From Acidiphilium sp. C61 (GTDB lineage: Bacteria; Pseudomonadota; Alphaproteobacteria; Acetobacterales; Acetobacteraceae), in NCBI RefSeq assembly GCF_902712915.1, contig NZ_CACTIA010000005.1:1946001-2010000 (forward strand): a DNA stretch of 64,000 nt, written 5' to 3'. The translations under genes and the position numbers were made by a program. Each line of letters opens with the position of its first letter. The stretch's first letter is position 1. Positions 39,609 to 49,459 of this stretch are shown here, piece after piece. Below the pieces are notes generated by a model. That model was not told the DNA's origin. It made no database searches and worked only from the letters and a program-made list of their open reading frames with translations.

Positions 39609-42050
39609 ATGTCCGCGACCACTGAAACCCGTCAATTCCTCTCGCCCGCCCTGAAAGCGCGCTTCGTCCGGCATCTGGCCGAGCTTGGCGCGCTCTGCGC
39701 CGTTCTCGCCGGGCTGACGGTGCTGGTGTCGCTGGCCTCCTATCATCCGGGCGATCCGTCATTCGATACCGCCTCGTCCCTGCCGCCGCAGAACCTCGCC
39801 GGCCGCTTCGGCGCGATCCTCGCCGACCTGCTGCTGCAAGGTTTCGGCATCGCCGGCGCCCTGCCGGCGCTGGTGCTGCTCGCCTGGGGATTCGCGCTCG
39901 TCAATCGTGGCGAGATCACCCGCTTCCGGCTGCGCGCCCTGTCCACCCTGCTCGCGCTGCCGGCCCTGGCCTGCACGCTGGGCGTCCTGCAATCCTTCGA
40001 TGCCGGTTTCGCGCCCGGCTGGCCGGCCGCGTCCGGCCCCGGCGGCGCTGTCGGCACGCTGCTCGGCGGCTATGGCGCCGATGTCGCCCATTCGGCGCTC
40101 GGCATGATCGGCCGGGCCGCGCTGCTCGGCCTCTCCGCGCTGCTGGGCACGGGATTCACGGTCTTTGCCTTCGGCCTGACCTCCGGCGAGTGGCAACTGG
40201 CCGGCCGCCGCGCCGCCGCCGCGGCCGCCGTCTCAGCCCGGCAGGGCCGCCGCGCCGTGCGCGCGGCCGGCAGCACGTCGATCTGGCTGCGGGACATCGT
40301 GGCCTCGCAGCCGATGTCCGAAACCACGGCGGCGGACGATCGGGCCTCGCTCGTCATCCCGCGCGGCCCCGTCGAGACCGGCGATCCCGCCGGCTCCTAC
40401 GACGATGAGGCCGGCGCCGCCCTCGCCAACCCGCCGGCATCGTTCAGCCAGGCGGAGGGACGATCCGCCCCCTCGCGGCTCACCCGCGCCGCGCCGCCGC
40501 GCAAGGCGCCGCCGCGTCAGGAGCGCCTGCCCCTGCCGGACAATCTCTGGCGCCTGCCGCCGCTGGAGTTGCTCAAGCAGGCGCCCTCGCGCCAGACATC
40601 CGGCGGCCCCAATGCCGAGGCGCTGCAAGCCAATGCGCGGCTGCTCGAAACCGTTCTCGGCGATTACGGCGTGCAGGGCAGGATCGTCGAGATCCGTCCC
40701 GGCCCGGTCGTCACCCTCTATGAGCTGGAACCCGCCCCCGGCATCCGCTCCGCCCGCGTCATCGGCCTGGCCGATGACATCGCCCGCAGCCTCTCCGTCC
40801 TCGCCGTGCGCATCGCGACGGTGCAGGGCCGCAACGTGATCGGCATCGAGGTGCCGAATGCGAAGCGCGAGACCGTCTTCCTCTCCGAGCTTCTCGAATC
40901 GTCCGACTGGAACGCCACCACCGGCCGCCTCGGCCTCGCGCTCGGCAAGGATATCGGCGGCAAGCCCGTCATCGCCGATCTCGCCCGCATGCCGCATCTG
41001 CTGATCGCCGGCACCACCGGCTCCGGCAAGTCGGTCGGCGTCAACGCGATGATCCTGAGCCTGCTCTACCGCCTCTCGCCCGACGAATGCCGTCTGATCA
41101 TGATCGACCCGAAAATGCTGGAACTCTCGGTCTATGAGGGCATCCCGCATCTCCTCGCCCCGGTCGTCACCGAGCCGGCCAAGGCGGTCGCGGCCCTCAA
41201 ATGGGTGGTCCGCGAGATGGAGCGCCGCTACCGCGCGATGAGCGGCCTCTCGGTGCGCAACATCGCCGGCTACAACGATCGGGTGAACGAGGCGCTCGCC
41301 CGCGGCGAGGTCGTCACCCGCCGGGTGCAGACCGGCTTCGATTCCGAAACCGGCAAGCCGATCTTCGAGGACCAGCCGCTGGCGCTCGAAGCCCTGCCGC
41401 TCATCGTCGTCGTCATCGACGAGATGGCCGACCTGATGATGGTCGCCGGCAAGGAGATCGAGGCCGCGGTCCAGCGCCTCGCCCAGATGGCCCGCGCCGC
41501 CGGCATCCATGTCATCATGGCGACCCAGCGCCCCTCGGTCGACGTCATCACCGGCACGATCAAGGCAAACTTCCCCACCCGAATCTCCTTCCAGGTGATC
41601 TCGAAATTCGACAGCCGCACCATCCTCGGCGAGCAGGGGGCCGAGCAGCTCCTCGGCATGGGCGACATGCTCTACATGGCCGGCGGCGGCCGCATCACCC
41701 GCGTCCACGGCCCCTTCGTCACCGACCGCGAGGTGGAGGACGTCGTCGCCTATCTGCGCGAGCAGGGCGAGCCCGACTATGTCGAGGCCGTGACCGAGGC
41801 GGTGGAGGACGACGCGCCCGCAATGCCCGGCCTCGCCGCGGCCGAGGGCGGCGAGGGCGGGCTCTACCAGCAGGCCGTCGCCCTGGTCGCGCGCGAGGGC
41901 AAGGCCAGCACCTCCTTCATCCAGCGCCACCTGCAAATCGGCTACAACCGTGCCGCCAAGCTGATCGAGCAGATGGAAAAGGACGGCGTGGTCGGCCCGG
42001 CCAACCATGTCGGCAAGCGCGAGGTGCTGATTGCCGGCGAGCGCGATTGA
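39609..42050 (+). CDS. ftsK: DNA translocase FtsK
   Basis: An 813-aa septal DNA pump that separates chromosome dimers. Four membrane helices (~residues 25-180) anchor it at the division site. A variable Pro/Ala-rich linker follows. The motor (~residues 330-740) has Walker A TTGSGKSVGVN, Walker B LIVVVIDEMADLM, and ATQRPSVD. A winged-helix gamma domain ends the protein (~residues 745-810, ATTSFIQRHLQIGYNRAAKL-type). The start at ATG 39609 is chosen; an ATG at 39555 is in frame but adds an odd extension. Confidence 0.95.
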   Translation: MSATTETRQFLSPALKARFVRHLAELGALCAVLAGLTVLVSLASYHPGDPSFDTASSLPPQNLAGRFGAILADLLLQGFGIAGALPALVLLAWGFALVNRGEITRFRLRALSTLLALPALACTLGVLQSFDAGFAPGWPAASGPGGAVGTLLGGYGADVAHSALGMIGRAALLGLSALLGTGFTVFAFGLTSGEWQLAGRRAAAAAAVSARQGRRAVRAAGSTSIWLRDIVASQPMSETTAADDRASLVIPRGPVETGDPAGSYDDEAGAALANPPASFSQAEGRSAPSRLTRAAPPRKAPPRQERLPLPDNLWRLPPLELLKQAPSRQTSGGPNAEALQANARLLETVLGDYGVQGRIVEIRPGPVVTLYELEPAPGIRSARVIGLADDIARSLSVLAVRIATVQGRNVIGIEVPNAKRETVFLSELLESSDWNATTGRLGLALGKDIGGKPVIADLARMPHLLIAGTTGSGKSVGVNAMILSLLYRLSPDECRLIMIDPKMLELSVYEGIPHLLAPVVTEPAKAVAALKWVVREMERRYRAMSGLSVRNIAGYNDRVNEALARGEVVTRRVQTGFDSETGKPIFEDQPLALEALPLIVVVIDEMADLMMVAGKEIEAAVQRLAQMARAAGIHVIMATQRPSVDVITGTIKANFPTRISFQVISKFDSRTILGEQGAEQLLGMGDMLYMAGGGRITRVHGPFVTDREVEDVVAYLREQGEPDYVEAVTEAVEDDAPAMPGLAAAEGGEGGLYQQAVALVAREGKASTSFIQRHLQIGYNRAAKLIEQMEKDGVVGPANHVGKREVLIAGERD

Positions 42051-42441
42051 CCGCCTGCCCCCGGCGCTGATCGTCCACGACGCCGCGGATATCGCCCGCG
42101 CGCTCGCCCCCGCCCGCCCGGTCACGCTGCTCTCGCCGCCCGGCTTCGCCCTCCATGCCGGCTGCCTGTGGTGGCAGAGCCTGCTCGCCGCCGCCCGCTT
42201 CGACGGCCCCGCCCTGCTCGACTGCGCCGATGCCCCCGGCCGCGCGCTGGAGGCGCTGCGGATCGGCCTGCGCGGCCTGGTTCTCGATCCGGCGACCCCG
42301 GCCTTTCCCCGCATCGCCGCCCTCGCCGATGAATCCGGCGCAACCTTGCTCGCGGCACCGCCGCCAGCGCTCGATCTCGCCGCCGAAATCGCCCCTGCTG
42401 CCCTCGCCGCATGGCTGGACGCGGTGAAAAATCCGGCTTAA
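42031..42441 (+). CDS. Hypothetical protein
   Basis: A 136-aa Ala/Pro/Leu-rich protein with no family I recognise. Its first codon is TTG and overlaps the end of ftsK by 20 nt, so it may be translationally coupled. High-GC codon usage fits the neighbourhood, which supports a real gene, but a shadow ORF cannot be excluded. The fba gene follows 54 nt downstream. Confidence 0.5.
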   Translation: MPASAIDRLPPALIVHDAADIARALAPARPVTLLSPPGFALHAGCLWWQSLLAAARFDGPALLDCADAPGRALEALRIGLRGLVLDPATPAFPRIAALADESGATLLAAPPPALDLAAEIAPAALAAWLDAVKNPA

Positions 42442-42495
42442 CGGCATCCCGCTTGCCATCTTTCAGCCTGCATACTTTTACAGAGGGAGATCCCA

Positions 42496-43410
42496 ATGCG
42501 CGTCACTCAACGGGTCAGGAAGATCCTGAGCTGGTACGAAAGCGACAATCCCGGCACCAAGGCCAACCTCGCCCGCATCCTGATGCAGGGCAAGCTCGGC
42601 GGCACCGGCAAGATGGTCATCCTCCCGGTCGATCAGGGTTTCGAACACGGCCCCGCGCGCAGCTTCGCCAGCAATCCTGCCGCCTATGACCCACACTACC
42701 ATTTCCAGCTCGCCCTCGATGCCGGCCTGTCCGCCTATGCCGCCCCGCTCGGCATGATCGAGGCCGGGGCCGACGCCTTCGCCGGCAGCATCCCCACCAT
42801 CCTCAAGCTCAACTCCTCCAACTCGCTGGCCACCGAGAAGGACCAGGCCGTCACCGGCTCGATTTCCGACGCCCTGCGCCTCGGCTGCGCCGCGGTCGGC
42901 TTCACCATCTATCCCGGCAGCGAGCACCAGTTCGCGATGATGGAGGAATTCCGCGAACTCGCCGAAGAGGCGAAGTCCGCCGGCCTCGCCGTCGTGCTGT
43001 GGTCGTATCCGCGCGGCCCGATGATCGACAAGAAGGCCGAAACCGCGATCGACATCTGCGCCTATGCCGCGCACATGGCGGCACTGCTCGGCGCCCACAT
43101 CATCAAGGTGAAGCCGCCCACCGAGCATATCGGGCTCGACGCCGCGCGGAAGGCCTATGAGAAGGTGGACGTCTCGACCATGGCCCGCCGCATCGAGCAC
43201 GTCGTCCAGTCCTGCTTCAACGGCCGCCGCCTCGTGGTGTTCTCCGGCGGCGAGGCAACCGACTCGGCCAGCCTGCTCGACACCGTGCGCGCCCTGAACG
43301 AAGGCGGCGCCTCCGGCTCGATCATCGGCCGCAACGCCTTCACCCGCCCGCGGGACGAGGCGCTGGCCCTGCTCGCGCAGATCGTCGGCATCTACCAGGG
43401 CAAGGCTTGA
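42496..43410 (+). CDS. fbaB: Class I fructose-bisphosphate aldolase (DhnA/FbaB type)
   Basis: A 304-aa Schiff-base aldolase that cleaves fructose 1,6-bisphosphate to triose phosphates. The DhnA-type signature begins with [11 protein letters not shown] (~residue 50). The active-site lysine is expected in [12 protein letters not shown] good ribosome-binding site (GAGGGAGA) precedes the ATG. The thiE gene overlaps its stop by 4 nt. The enzyme is in the same window as a pathway producing dihydroxyacetone phosphate, but the two loci are 30 kb apart. Confidence 0.9.
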   Translation: MRVTQRVRKILSWYESDNPGTKANLARILMQGKLGGTGKMVILPVDQGFEHGPARSFASNPAAYDPHYHFQLALDAGLSAYAAPLGMIEAGADAFAGSIPTILKLNSSNSLATEKDQAVTGSISDALRLGCAAVGFTIYPGSEHQFAMMEEFRELAEEAKSAGLAVVLWSYPRGPMIDKKAETAIDICAYAAHMAALLGAHIIKVKPPTEHIGLDAARKAYEKVDVSTMARRIEHVVQSCFNGRRLVVFSGGEATDSASLLDTVRALNEGGASGSIIGRNAFTRPRDEALALLAQIVGIYQGKA

Positions 43411-44033
43411 CCGAGCTTTACCTCATCACCCCGCCCCGCATCGGCCCCGATTTCGCCGATGCGCTGGCGGCCGCGCTGGACGCCGGGCCGGTGGCCTGCG
43501 TCCAGCTCCGCCTCAAGGACGCCACGCCGGACGACGTGCGCCGCGCGGTCGATGCGCTGCGCCCCGTCGCGCAATCACGCGGCGTCGCCTTCCTGCTGAA
43601 CGACGATCCCCGCCTCGCGGTCGAAACCGGGTGCGACGGCGCGCATCTCGGGCAGGACGACCTCGCCGCCCATGGCGGCCTCTCCCGCGCGCGCCAGACG
43701 CTCGCCGGGCTGAGCCTCGGCATCACCTGCCACGACAGCCGGCACCTCGCCATGGAAGCGGCCGAGCAGGGGGCGGATTACGTCGCCTTCGGCGCGTTTT
43801 TCCCGACCGCGACCAAAACCCCGAAAGCCCACGCCGATATCGAGTTGCTGCGCTGGTGGTCCGAACTGATGGAAATCCCCTCGGTTGCCATCGGCGGCAT
43901 CACCCAGGACAATTTTGCCCCCCTCGCGGATGCGGGCGCCGATTTCCTCGCGGTCATCGGCGCCGTCTGGAACCATCCGGATGGCCCGGCTGCGGGCGTG
44001 CGGGGATTTTCAAAAAAGATCGGCCATGATTGA
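43407..44033 (+). CDS. thiE: Thiamine-phosphate synthase
   Basis: A 208-aa TIM-barrel enzyme that joins the pyrimidine and thiazole moieties of thiamine. Family motifs [26 protein letters not shown] and a [10 protein letters not shown] phosphate loop are visible, with the C-terminal AIGGITQDN. The start is TTG overlapping the fba stop. A dispersed repeat follows within 30 nt. Confidence 0.9.
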   Translation: MTELYLITPPRIGPDFADALAAALDAGPVACVQLRLKDATPDDVRRAVDALRPVAQSRGVAFLLNDDPRLAVETGCDGAHLGQDDLAAHGGLSRARQTLAGLSLGITCHDSRHLAMEAAEQGADYVAFGAFFPTATKTPKAHADIELLRWWSELMEIPSVAIGGITQDNFAPLADAGADFLAVIGAVWNHPDGPAAGVRGFSKKIGHD

Positions 44034-44063
44034 AGTCATTTCATGACATTCAGGGAAATATCC

Positions 44064-44150
44064 TGGAGCGTTTTCCGACCCTTTCGGATCGGATGATGCT
44101 CTTTCATATAAATAACCAGGACATTCTTATCCGATCGGATGATGTCCTGG
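44064..44150 (-). repeat. Two-hairpin dispersed repeat, diverged copy
   Basis: A diverged copy lies between the convergent thiE and glycosyltransferase genes. The first hairpin is GAGCGTTTTCCGA...GATGCTC; the second is CCAGGACAT / ATGTCCTGG around ATCCGATCGGAT. The end GAGCA/TGCTC sequences have changed to GGAC/GTCC, so the hairpin pairing is kept although the bases have changed. The left flank is TG. Confidence 0.75.
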
Positions 44151-44164
44151 TCTTTGAATAAAAC

Positions 44165-45757
44165 TTATATATCAGTTCTATTCAGATTATGCAGGAATTT
44201 GATTACAGCCTCAGTGTCCTGCCGGTCATCGAACAGTAGCCCGTCAGAAGTATCTGAGTGAACAAATAGTTTTGCGATTATGACCCCTGCATCTTTAAAT
44301 ATGATTTCTAATTTTCCTCTCGGTTCGGCATAGCTCTGGCTGAAAACAACAACAAATACCGGGCAATCTTTCGCCGCTTTTTTGATACGGAATATTGTTC
44401 CTGCCATATCTTCGTAAAATGATGAAGTATTCATCATCATAAGCAATAAAGTTTTATCTTTATTTGAAATCGCCTGTCTCAGGCGATCTACGCGTCGGGT
44501 AAGTTTTTGATATTCAGCATCATCAGCGACGTTTTGATGATTAAATATCGCCCCGTGAGGCATCGAATATTTTTCTTGATAGAATGCATGCTGGCATTTG
44601 GAGCCATTTTCAATTGGTACCAGATAGTTACGATTTAAAAGTGTAGAAAAATCATCTTCGAAACAATCAGCAATCATTGATGGATTTGAGAAAATCCAGT
44701 CAAATGGGAAGGACGCACGCCTCAAACCGGCTTCGCGCAGATGAGCTGCTGCTGTACAATATGTTCCTATACTGATGATATTTTCAAATCTATTATTTTG
44801 TGCGGCGTGTGATAAGGCGGTTTCTTGATCGTTTTTGATGCCGTCAGATATTTGTTTCGATATGATAATCTGTGAGTTAATGCTAATTTGTTCTTTTAGT
44901 TTTTCACGGACATCCCGATACCTGATCTGAAGCTCACGATAGGCTTCATGAATATCGCGGATAAATCCGATCTGTTTAAAATAATCGACTCGATTTTGAA
45001 TATGGGTTGGAAAATTATGGTCAATATTTATGTATTCAGCGAGATGCCAGAAATTGCCAACAACTCCACCTAAAGCGACCTGATCCTCGATGCCCCCCTC
45101 AGAGAGCATGACTTTGAACCACTCTTCTGTATGCGAGAATGACTGGAGTTTCGTCCGAATTTTTTCTGCGCCGCCAAGATAAGTGAAGTGCCAGCCGGAC
45201 TGCTGTATCTCGTGATAAAGATGACCAAAAGTTTCTTTTAATAAATCTTTATCTATGCGGCCAGAGGTAAAATTACGAAGTTTTTCTCTGTATTTCCAAG
45301 TAAAACCAAATGCTCTGGACCATCCAGAAGGCTCAGCTCTCAAATTGAGATAGTACTGGAACATTGGCATATCGAAAGCGATATACCCATCCGTCCCGCG
45401 AATATTTTGAATGACGTCGCGTCGGTAAATCTCGTCTGCGTCGCTGACCAGAACCAAATCACCTGGTCGAGCCAAATTGCAGCCTGCCGCCAACGCATCA
45501 CGCTGCGCAAATTCCCTGTCCCATGGATTTCCCGTATCGGGCAAATCATTCAGGATAATATGAATTACTTTATCTAAATATTTTGAAAAACGCTGCTTGT
45601 TTTCCGCGAAATAGAGCGGTTTTGGTTTTCCTTGAAAGGTTAGGGCTGATTCGCAAATAACAAAATAGTCAACAACGTCATAAAGCTCTTCAAATCTTAC
45701 TTCCAAAAGGTCAATTTCATTAAAGAAAGTAAAACAATCAAAAATACGACAATCCAT
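44165..45757 (-). CDS. GT17-type glycosyltransferase fused to a DUF1796 domain
   Basis: A 530-aa two-domain protein. Residues ~1-300 resemble family 17 N-acetylglucosaminyltransferases (MDCRIFDCFTFFNEIDLLEVR, the SDADEIY acceptor motif and a VDYFVICES start). Residues ~340-530 match DUF1796, a putative papain-like fold, with IGTYCTAAAHLREAGLR...FPFDWIFS. ATG at 45757 follows GGAG and gives a standard RBS; a longer frame starts at 45811. The gene is strikingly AT-rich compared with everything around it and lies next to a tRNA-Asn, so it was probably acquired. Surface-glycan decoration is plausible. Confidence 0.8.
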   Translation of the reverse strand: MDCRIFDCFTFFNEIDLLEVRFEELYDVVDYFVICESALTFQGKPKPLYFAENKQRFSKYLDKVIHIILNDLPDTGNPWDREFAQRDALAAGCNLARPGDLVLVSDADEIYRRDVIQNIRGTDGYIAFDMPMFQYYLNLRAEPSGWSRAFGFTWKYREKLRNFTSGRIDKDLLKETFGHLYHEIQQSGWHFTYLGGAEKIRTKLQSFSHTEEWFKVMLSEGGIEDQVALGGVVGNFWHLAEYINIDHNFPTHIQNRVDYFKQIGFIRDIHEAYRELQIRYRDVREKLKEQISINSQIIISKQISDGIKNDQETALSHAAQNNRFENIISIGTYCTAAAHLREAGLRRASFPFDWIFSNPSMIADCFEDDFSTLLNRNYLVPIENGSKCQHAFYQEKYSMPHGAIFNHQNVADDAEYQKLTRRVDRLRQAISNKDKTLLLMMMNTSSFYEDMAGTIFRIKKAAKDCPVFVVVFSQSYAEPRGKLEIIFKDAGVIIAKLFVHSDTSDGLLFDDRQDTEAVIKFLHNLNRTDI

Positions 45758-45994
45758 AATTAACTCCAAAAAAATAGCCGCGGCTGGCGCTGGATATGTG
45801 GTCGCAGACAATATGATCGATTGGCTAGATCACTAAATGTTGTTTATCAAGATCGAGAGGACCCGGTCCGAAAATCTAAATTCAAAAAACGGGTCTCGGG
45901 AAGGTGTTTCGGACATTCACGTCGAACGGCAGAAGCGCATCTTCATTGCCGACACGATTGCCAACAAAGACAAGATTTTCAATGTCAGGAAAAC

Positions 45995-46070
45995 TGGCTC
46001 CCGGAGTAGGACTCGAACCTACGACCGAGCGGTTAACAGCCGCTTGCTCTACCAACTGAGCTATCCGGGA
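45995..46070 (-). tRNA. tRNA-Asn (GTT)
   Basis: A complete cloverleaf on the minus strand. The acceptor stem is TCCCGGA/TCCGGGA, the D arm AGCTCAGTTGGTAGAGC, the anticodon stem-loop AGCGG-CTGTTAA-CCGCT with anticodon GTT, and the T arm contains GGTTCGAGTCC. The 3' CCA is encoded (76 nt in total). It lies about 240 bp from the AT-rich glycosyltransferase gene and close to the intron-bearing tRNA-Leu gene. Confidence 0.96.
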
Positions 46071-46221
46071 CCAGTGGGAAGCCTCTTAGCGAAGGCCGCG
46101 GCGGAAGGCAACAGGGGAGGTTCATATCCGCCTTGCGCCACCCGATCTGGACGCCACCGCAGAGTTTTGTCCCCCGCCGTCGCCGAAACGGGCGGCGAGA
46201 TACGCCTGGAAAAATTTGGAA

Positions 46222-46514
46222 TGGCCCTCCCCGGACTCGAACCGGGATGCCCGCAAGGGCGCGCGATTTTCGTACCACTTCGGCTTTCGCCGCCCCATGC
46301 GGGTTCGTGGTCTGGACTGTCCCTTCGCCCTGTCACCCGCTTGCGCAGTGAGTTAGGCGCCGCCCGTCCAGTCTCTACACCTTCCCGTCTCCGGGCTTGG
46401 CTCGGGATTAGCAGTGAAGCCTTCCCCGACTTTGAGCGGTTCTACTCCGGGCATTTCCACCCGGGCACCCAATTTACGATGAGTCGCGTTCGTCTACCAT
46501 TCCGACAGAGGGCC
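46222..46514 (-). tRNA. tRNA-Leu (CAA), interrupted by a group I intron
   Basis: A class II tRNA split in two exons on the minus strand: 46514-46481 (34 nt) and 46270-46222 (49 nt), 83 nt when joined. Acceptor GGCCCTC/GAGGGCC, D stem TCG/CGA, anticodon stem CGCGA/TCGCG, long variable arm GCCC/GGGC and T arm CCCGG/CCGGG all pair. The joined anticodon loop is CTCAAAA, i.e. anticodon CAA. The junction is between positions 34 and 35. CCA is not encoded after the discriminator A. Confidence 0.85.
46271..46480 (-). ncRNA. Group I intron in tRNA-Leu (IC3-like)
   Basis: The 210-nt insert shows the group I core seen in the cyanobacterial tRNA-Leu(UAA) intron: AATCCCGAGCCAAGCC, GGTGTAGAGACTGGACGGG (the R element), and ACAGTCCAGACC (S) that pairs as P7. 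The 3' end is an omega-G (46271). The 5' exon ends in C34; the guide sequence GGGT can pair with ACTC, giving C-G in place of the usual U.G at the splice site. No ORF is inside. Confidence 0.85.
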
Positions 46515-46573
46515 GGTAGCTACAGGATATATCGAATTCTGCCGGCGCTGCAAAGAGCCGGCCGGCGCGCCGC

Positions 46574-49210
46574 TCAGGCGCGCCCCGCCCCGCGCCGCCG
46601 CTTGCGTCCCGCCTCCGTGCCGGCGGCGGGGGAAGCCGCGCGCGGAAACCGCTCCGGCGGCTGCGGCGCTACCCGCTCCACCGTCGCCGGGTCGATCACC
46701 CGCAAATCGCGATAGGCGCCGCCCTCGCGGCTGAAATGCGGGCTGTAAAACGGGTCCACCGCCAGCTCCCGCCCCCAGCGCGCCAGCATCGCCTCGTTCT
46801 CGAACATGAACCGCGCAACCTTCGAATCGTCGAAATCATCGCCCCGGCTCAGGCTCTCCCGATGCTCGCACACCACATCGGCGGCATAGATGATCCGATA
46901 CCCGGCCGCCCGGATCTTCATGCACAGATCGACATCGTTGAACGCAACGGTCAGGTCCGCCTCATCGAACCCGCCCGCCGCCTCGAACGCCTCCCGCCGC
47001 ACCAGCATGCAGGCCGCCGTCACCGCCGCAACCTCGCGCGACGCGATCGCATGCGCGATATACCCAGGCTGGTCGCCCGGCAGCCCGCGAAACCCGTGAT
47101 CCGCCACCCCGCCAACACCCAGAACCACCCCCGCATGCTGCACCATGCCGTTCGGATACAGCAGCTTGGCACCCACCGCGCCCACGCCCGGATCGGCCAG
47201 CGCCTCGTTCAGCATCGTCCGCAGCCAGAGCGGGTCGCGCACGAACACGTCATTGTTCATGAACAGCAGGAACGGATGCCGCGCCGCCGCCACGCCGAGA
47301 TTGTTGATCCGCGAATAGTTGAACGGCTCGGGAATGCGCAGCACCCTGGTATCCGCCAGATTCCCCTGTTCGACGGCGAAGCGCTCCGCATCCGCCTCCT
47401 GCGACCAGTTGTCGAGCAGCAATGTTTCACATGAAACATCCGCCGTAACCTCGCGGATCGCGGCAACGCATTGCTGCGTCATCGCGATGTGGTCGCGATA
47501 CGGAATGAGGATCGACACGCCGGGATCGTCGTCGATCGCGAAGCTGGTCCGGTAGCAGGTCAGCGCGCCGCGCCGCGCCGTCTTGCCTGCGATCCCCCGG
47601 CGCCGCAGATGGGCGGCAACGGCGCGCGCCCCCGCATCGGCCGCTGCCGGCTTGGCCGCGCCGGCGGCGGCGGTGGAACGCTCGGTGATCCGCCAGTGAT
47701 AGAGAATTTCCGGCACGTGATGAATCTCGTGCCCGCCGAGACGCTCGACCATCCGCAGCAGCAGGTCGTGATCCTGCGCGCCGTCAAGCGACGGGTCGAG
47801 CCGGCCGGCCTCGCGGGCAAGTGCCGCATCGACCACCACCAGATGACAGATATAGTTGAGGTCGAGCAGCAGGCGATAATTGAAATCCGGCTTGAAATTC
47901 GGCTCCGAAACCTGGCCGCGCCGGTCGATCTTGTCTTCGTCGGAGTAGAGCAGCCGCGCCCCGGTCGCCGCCTGCGCGCGCATCATCGCATCGAGCGCGC
48001 AGGGATCGAGCAAATCGTCATGGTCGAAGAAGGCGATGAAGGCGCCGCGCGCCAGTTCGATCGCGCGATTGGTGGCGGCGGCGATGCCGCGATTGGCCGG
48101 CAGTGTCTCGACCCGGATGCGCTCGCAGTCCCCGGCAAGGCGGCGCAGCAACGCTGTCAGCCGCGCATCGTCGCTCCCGTCATCGACCAGGATGAGCTCC
48201 CAGTTCCCATAGGTCTGCGCCAGGACCGAATCCACCGCGGCGATGAAGGCGCCCTGCTCAGGCCGATACACCGGGCAGATGACCGACACGAGCGGCGAAT
48301 CTTCGCGCGCGCCGTAGCGGGCCGCGATGCGCGCCGGGACGAGCGGTTGGCTCTGGGCGGCCCATTCGCGGTATCTCGCGAGGGAAAATGTCTCGGCGGG
48401 CAGCACCGCCCTGAGATCCCGCCGCAGGCCGTAGGCGTAGCGCAGCAGATCGTCGGCCTTCTCGATCAGCGCGTTGATGCGTGCTCGCTCGGACGTCCCC
48501 GGCATGCGCAGCTCGACCGGGCTGCCCCGCAGCGGGATGCGATCCGGCATCACGTGAAAATCGAAGGTCTTGGCGCCATTGGCGTGAAGTGAAGCGGGCG
48601 GCGTCCAGGCAAACCCGCAGCACGGATCGGCGCCGAGCGCCTCGGCCACGTCCGCCCGGAACTGGTCGGCCAGAAGCTCGGCAAGAGGCTGGCCGCCGGT
48701 GGAGACGAGAATGCGAAGCCCGCCGGATTTCAGCCCCGCCCGCTCATCGACGCGCAAGGCCCAGCCCTGGACCACCCCATCCACGAGACCGTCGAGCACA
48801 CCTTCGACATGAACACGCCGCGTCAGGCAGAAATGCAGCTCCGGCAGGGCGAAACCCGCCCGCGCCGGCAGCGTCACCTTCTGCCCGTCCATCGTCGCCA
48901 GGGACAGCACGTGGCGCAGCCCGTCCTGATAGAGGTAGGGGATCGCGAAGTGAAAGCCGACCCTGGTGTTCGGCAGGTGCAGCTGGTGCAGATCCGGCCG
49001 GTCGAGATCGCACGTGATGACATCGGCGATCTGGCCATCGATCATGACGCGGAGCGACAGCGGCCGGGACATGTCGCCGGGATCGACCGCCCATCCGGCC
49101 AGCGATGCCTCCTCGATGCGGTCGAGAAACCCCAGGATGGTCGGCCCGGCCGTGCTGGCGCGGGGGGGAGCGGCCACGTTGCGCCTGGAATTCGCCGAAG
49201 GCTTTGCCAT
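46574..49210 (-). CDS. Large glycosyltransferase with tandem GT2 domains
   Basis: An 878-aa glycosyltransferase. The N-terminal ~300 residues form a beta-rich accessory region with repeated GWAVD/GWALRVDE-type segments. Two GT-A domains follow: the first (~residues 305-520) has VSVICPVYRPEQ, DDGSDD and the DEDK acceptor-site motif; the second (~565-800) starts VSILIPYRDH and has FMNNDVFV. The C-terminal tail is rich in Arg and Pro. ATG at 49210 has AGGGAA upstream. It likely builds a surface polysaccharide or modifies LPS. The adjacent acquired GT17 gene suggests a glycan locus. Confidence 0.82.
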   Translation of the reverse strand: MAKPSANSRRNVAAPPRASTAGPTILGFLDRIEEASLAGWAVDPGDMSRPLSLRVMIDGQIADVITCDLDRPDLHQLHLPNTRVGFHFAIPYLYQDGLRHVLSLATMDGQKVTLPARAGFALPELHFCLTRRVHVEGVLDGLVDGVVQGWALRVDERAGLKSGGLRILVSTGGQPLAELLADQFRADVAEALGADPCCGFAWTPPASLHANGAKTFDFHVMPDRIPLRGSPVELRMPGTSERARINALIEKADDLLRYAYGLRRDLRAVLPAETFSLARYREWAAQSQPLVPARIAARYGAREDSPLVSVICPVYRPEQGAFIAAVDSVLAQTYGNWELILVDDGSDDARLTALLRRLAGDCERIRVETLPANRGIAAATNRAIELARGAFIAFFDHDDLLDPCALDAMMRAQAATGARLLYSDEDKIDRRGQVSEPNFKPDFNYRLLLDLNYICHLVVVDAALAREAGRLDPSLDGAQDHDLLLRMVERLGGHEIHHVPEILYHWRITERSTAAAGAAKPAAADAGARAVAAHLRRRGIAGKTARRGALTCYRTSFAIDDDPGVSILIPYRDHIAMTQQCVAAIREVTADVSCETLLLDNWSQEADAERFAVEQGNLADTRVLRIPEPFNYSRINNLGVAAARHPFLLFMNNDVFVRDPLWLRTMLNEALADPGVGAVGAKLLYPNGMVQHAGVVLGVGGVADHGFRGLPGDQPGYIAHAIASREVAAVTAACMLVRREAFEAAGGFDEADLTVAFNDVDLCMKIRAAGYRIIYAADVVCEHRESLSRGDDFDDSKVARFMFENEAMLARWGRELAVDPFYSPHFSREGGAYRDLRVIDPATVERVAPQPPERFPRAASPAAGTEAGRKRRRGAGRA

Positions 49211-49459
49211 GAAAATTCCCTGTGAAATGGTCCGTGGTGAAATGGTCGGTGCGTTCCGCGTCGGGACGCTCAAATTCCGCGAATCTATCGAATAATATTT
49301 AACCATCGTTTACCGGTATCGGGTTTTGGCGGCAAGCAAGCCGCGGCGCCGCTGCGGATCGAGTTGCCAAGCCCGGCGCGATTGCCTATACCGCCCGCTT
49401 CCAGCGCGACCAGGTCGCGAGACCGGGCCTTTTTGGCATGCCCGGCCGCACGCCGCGCC

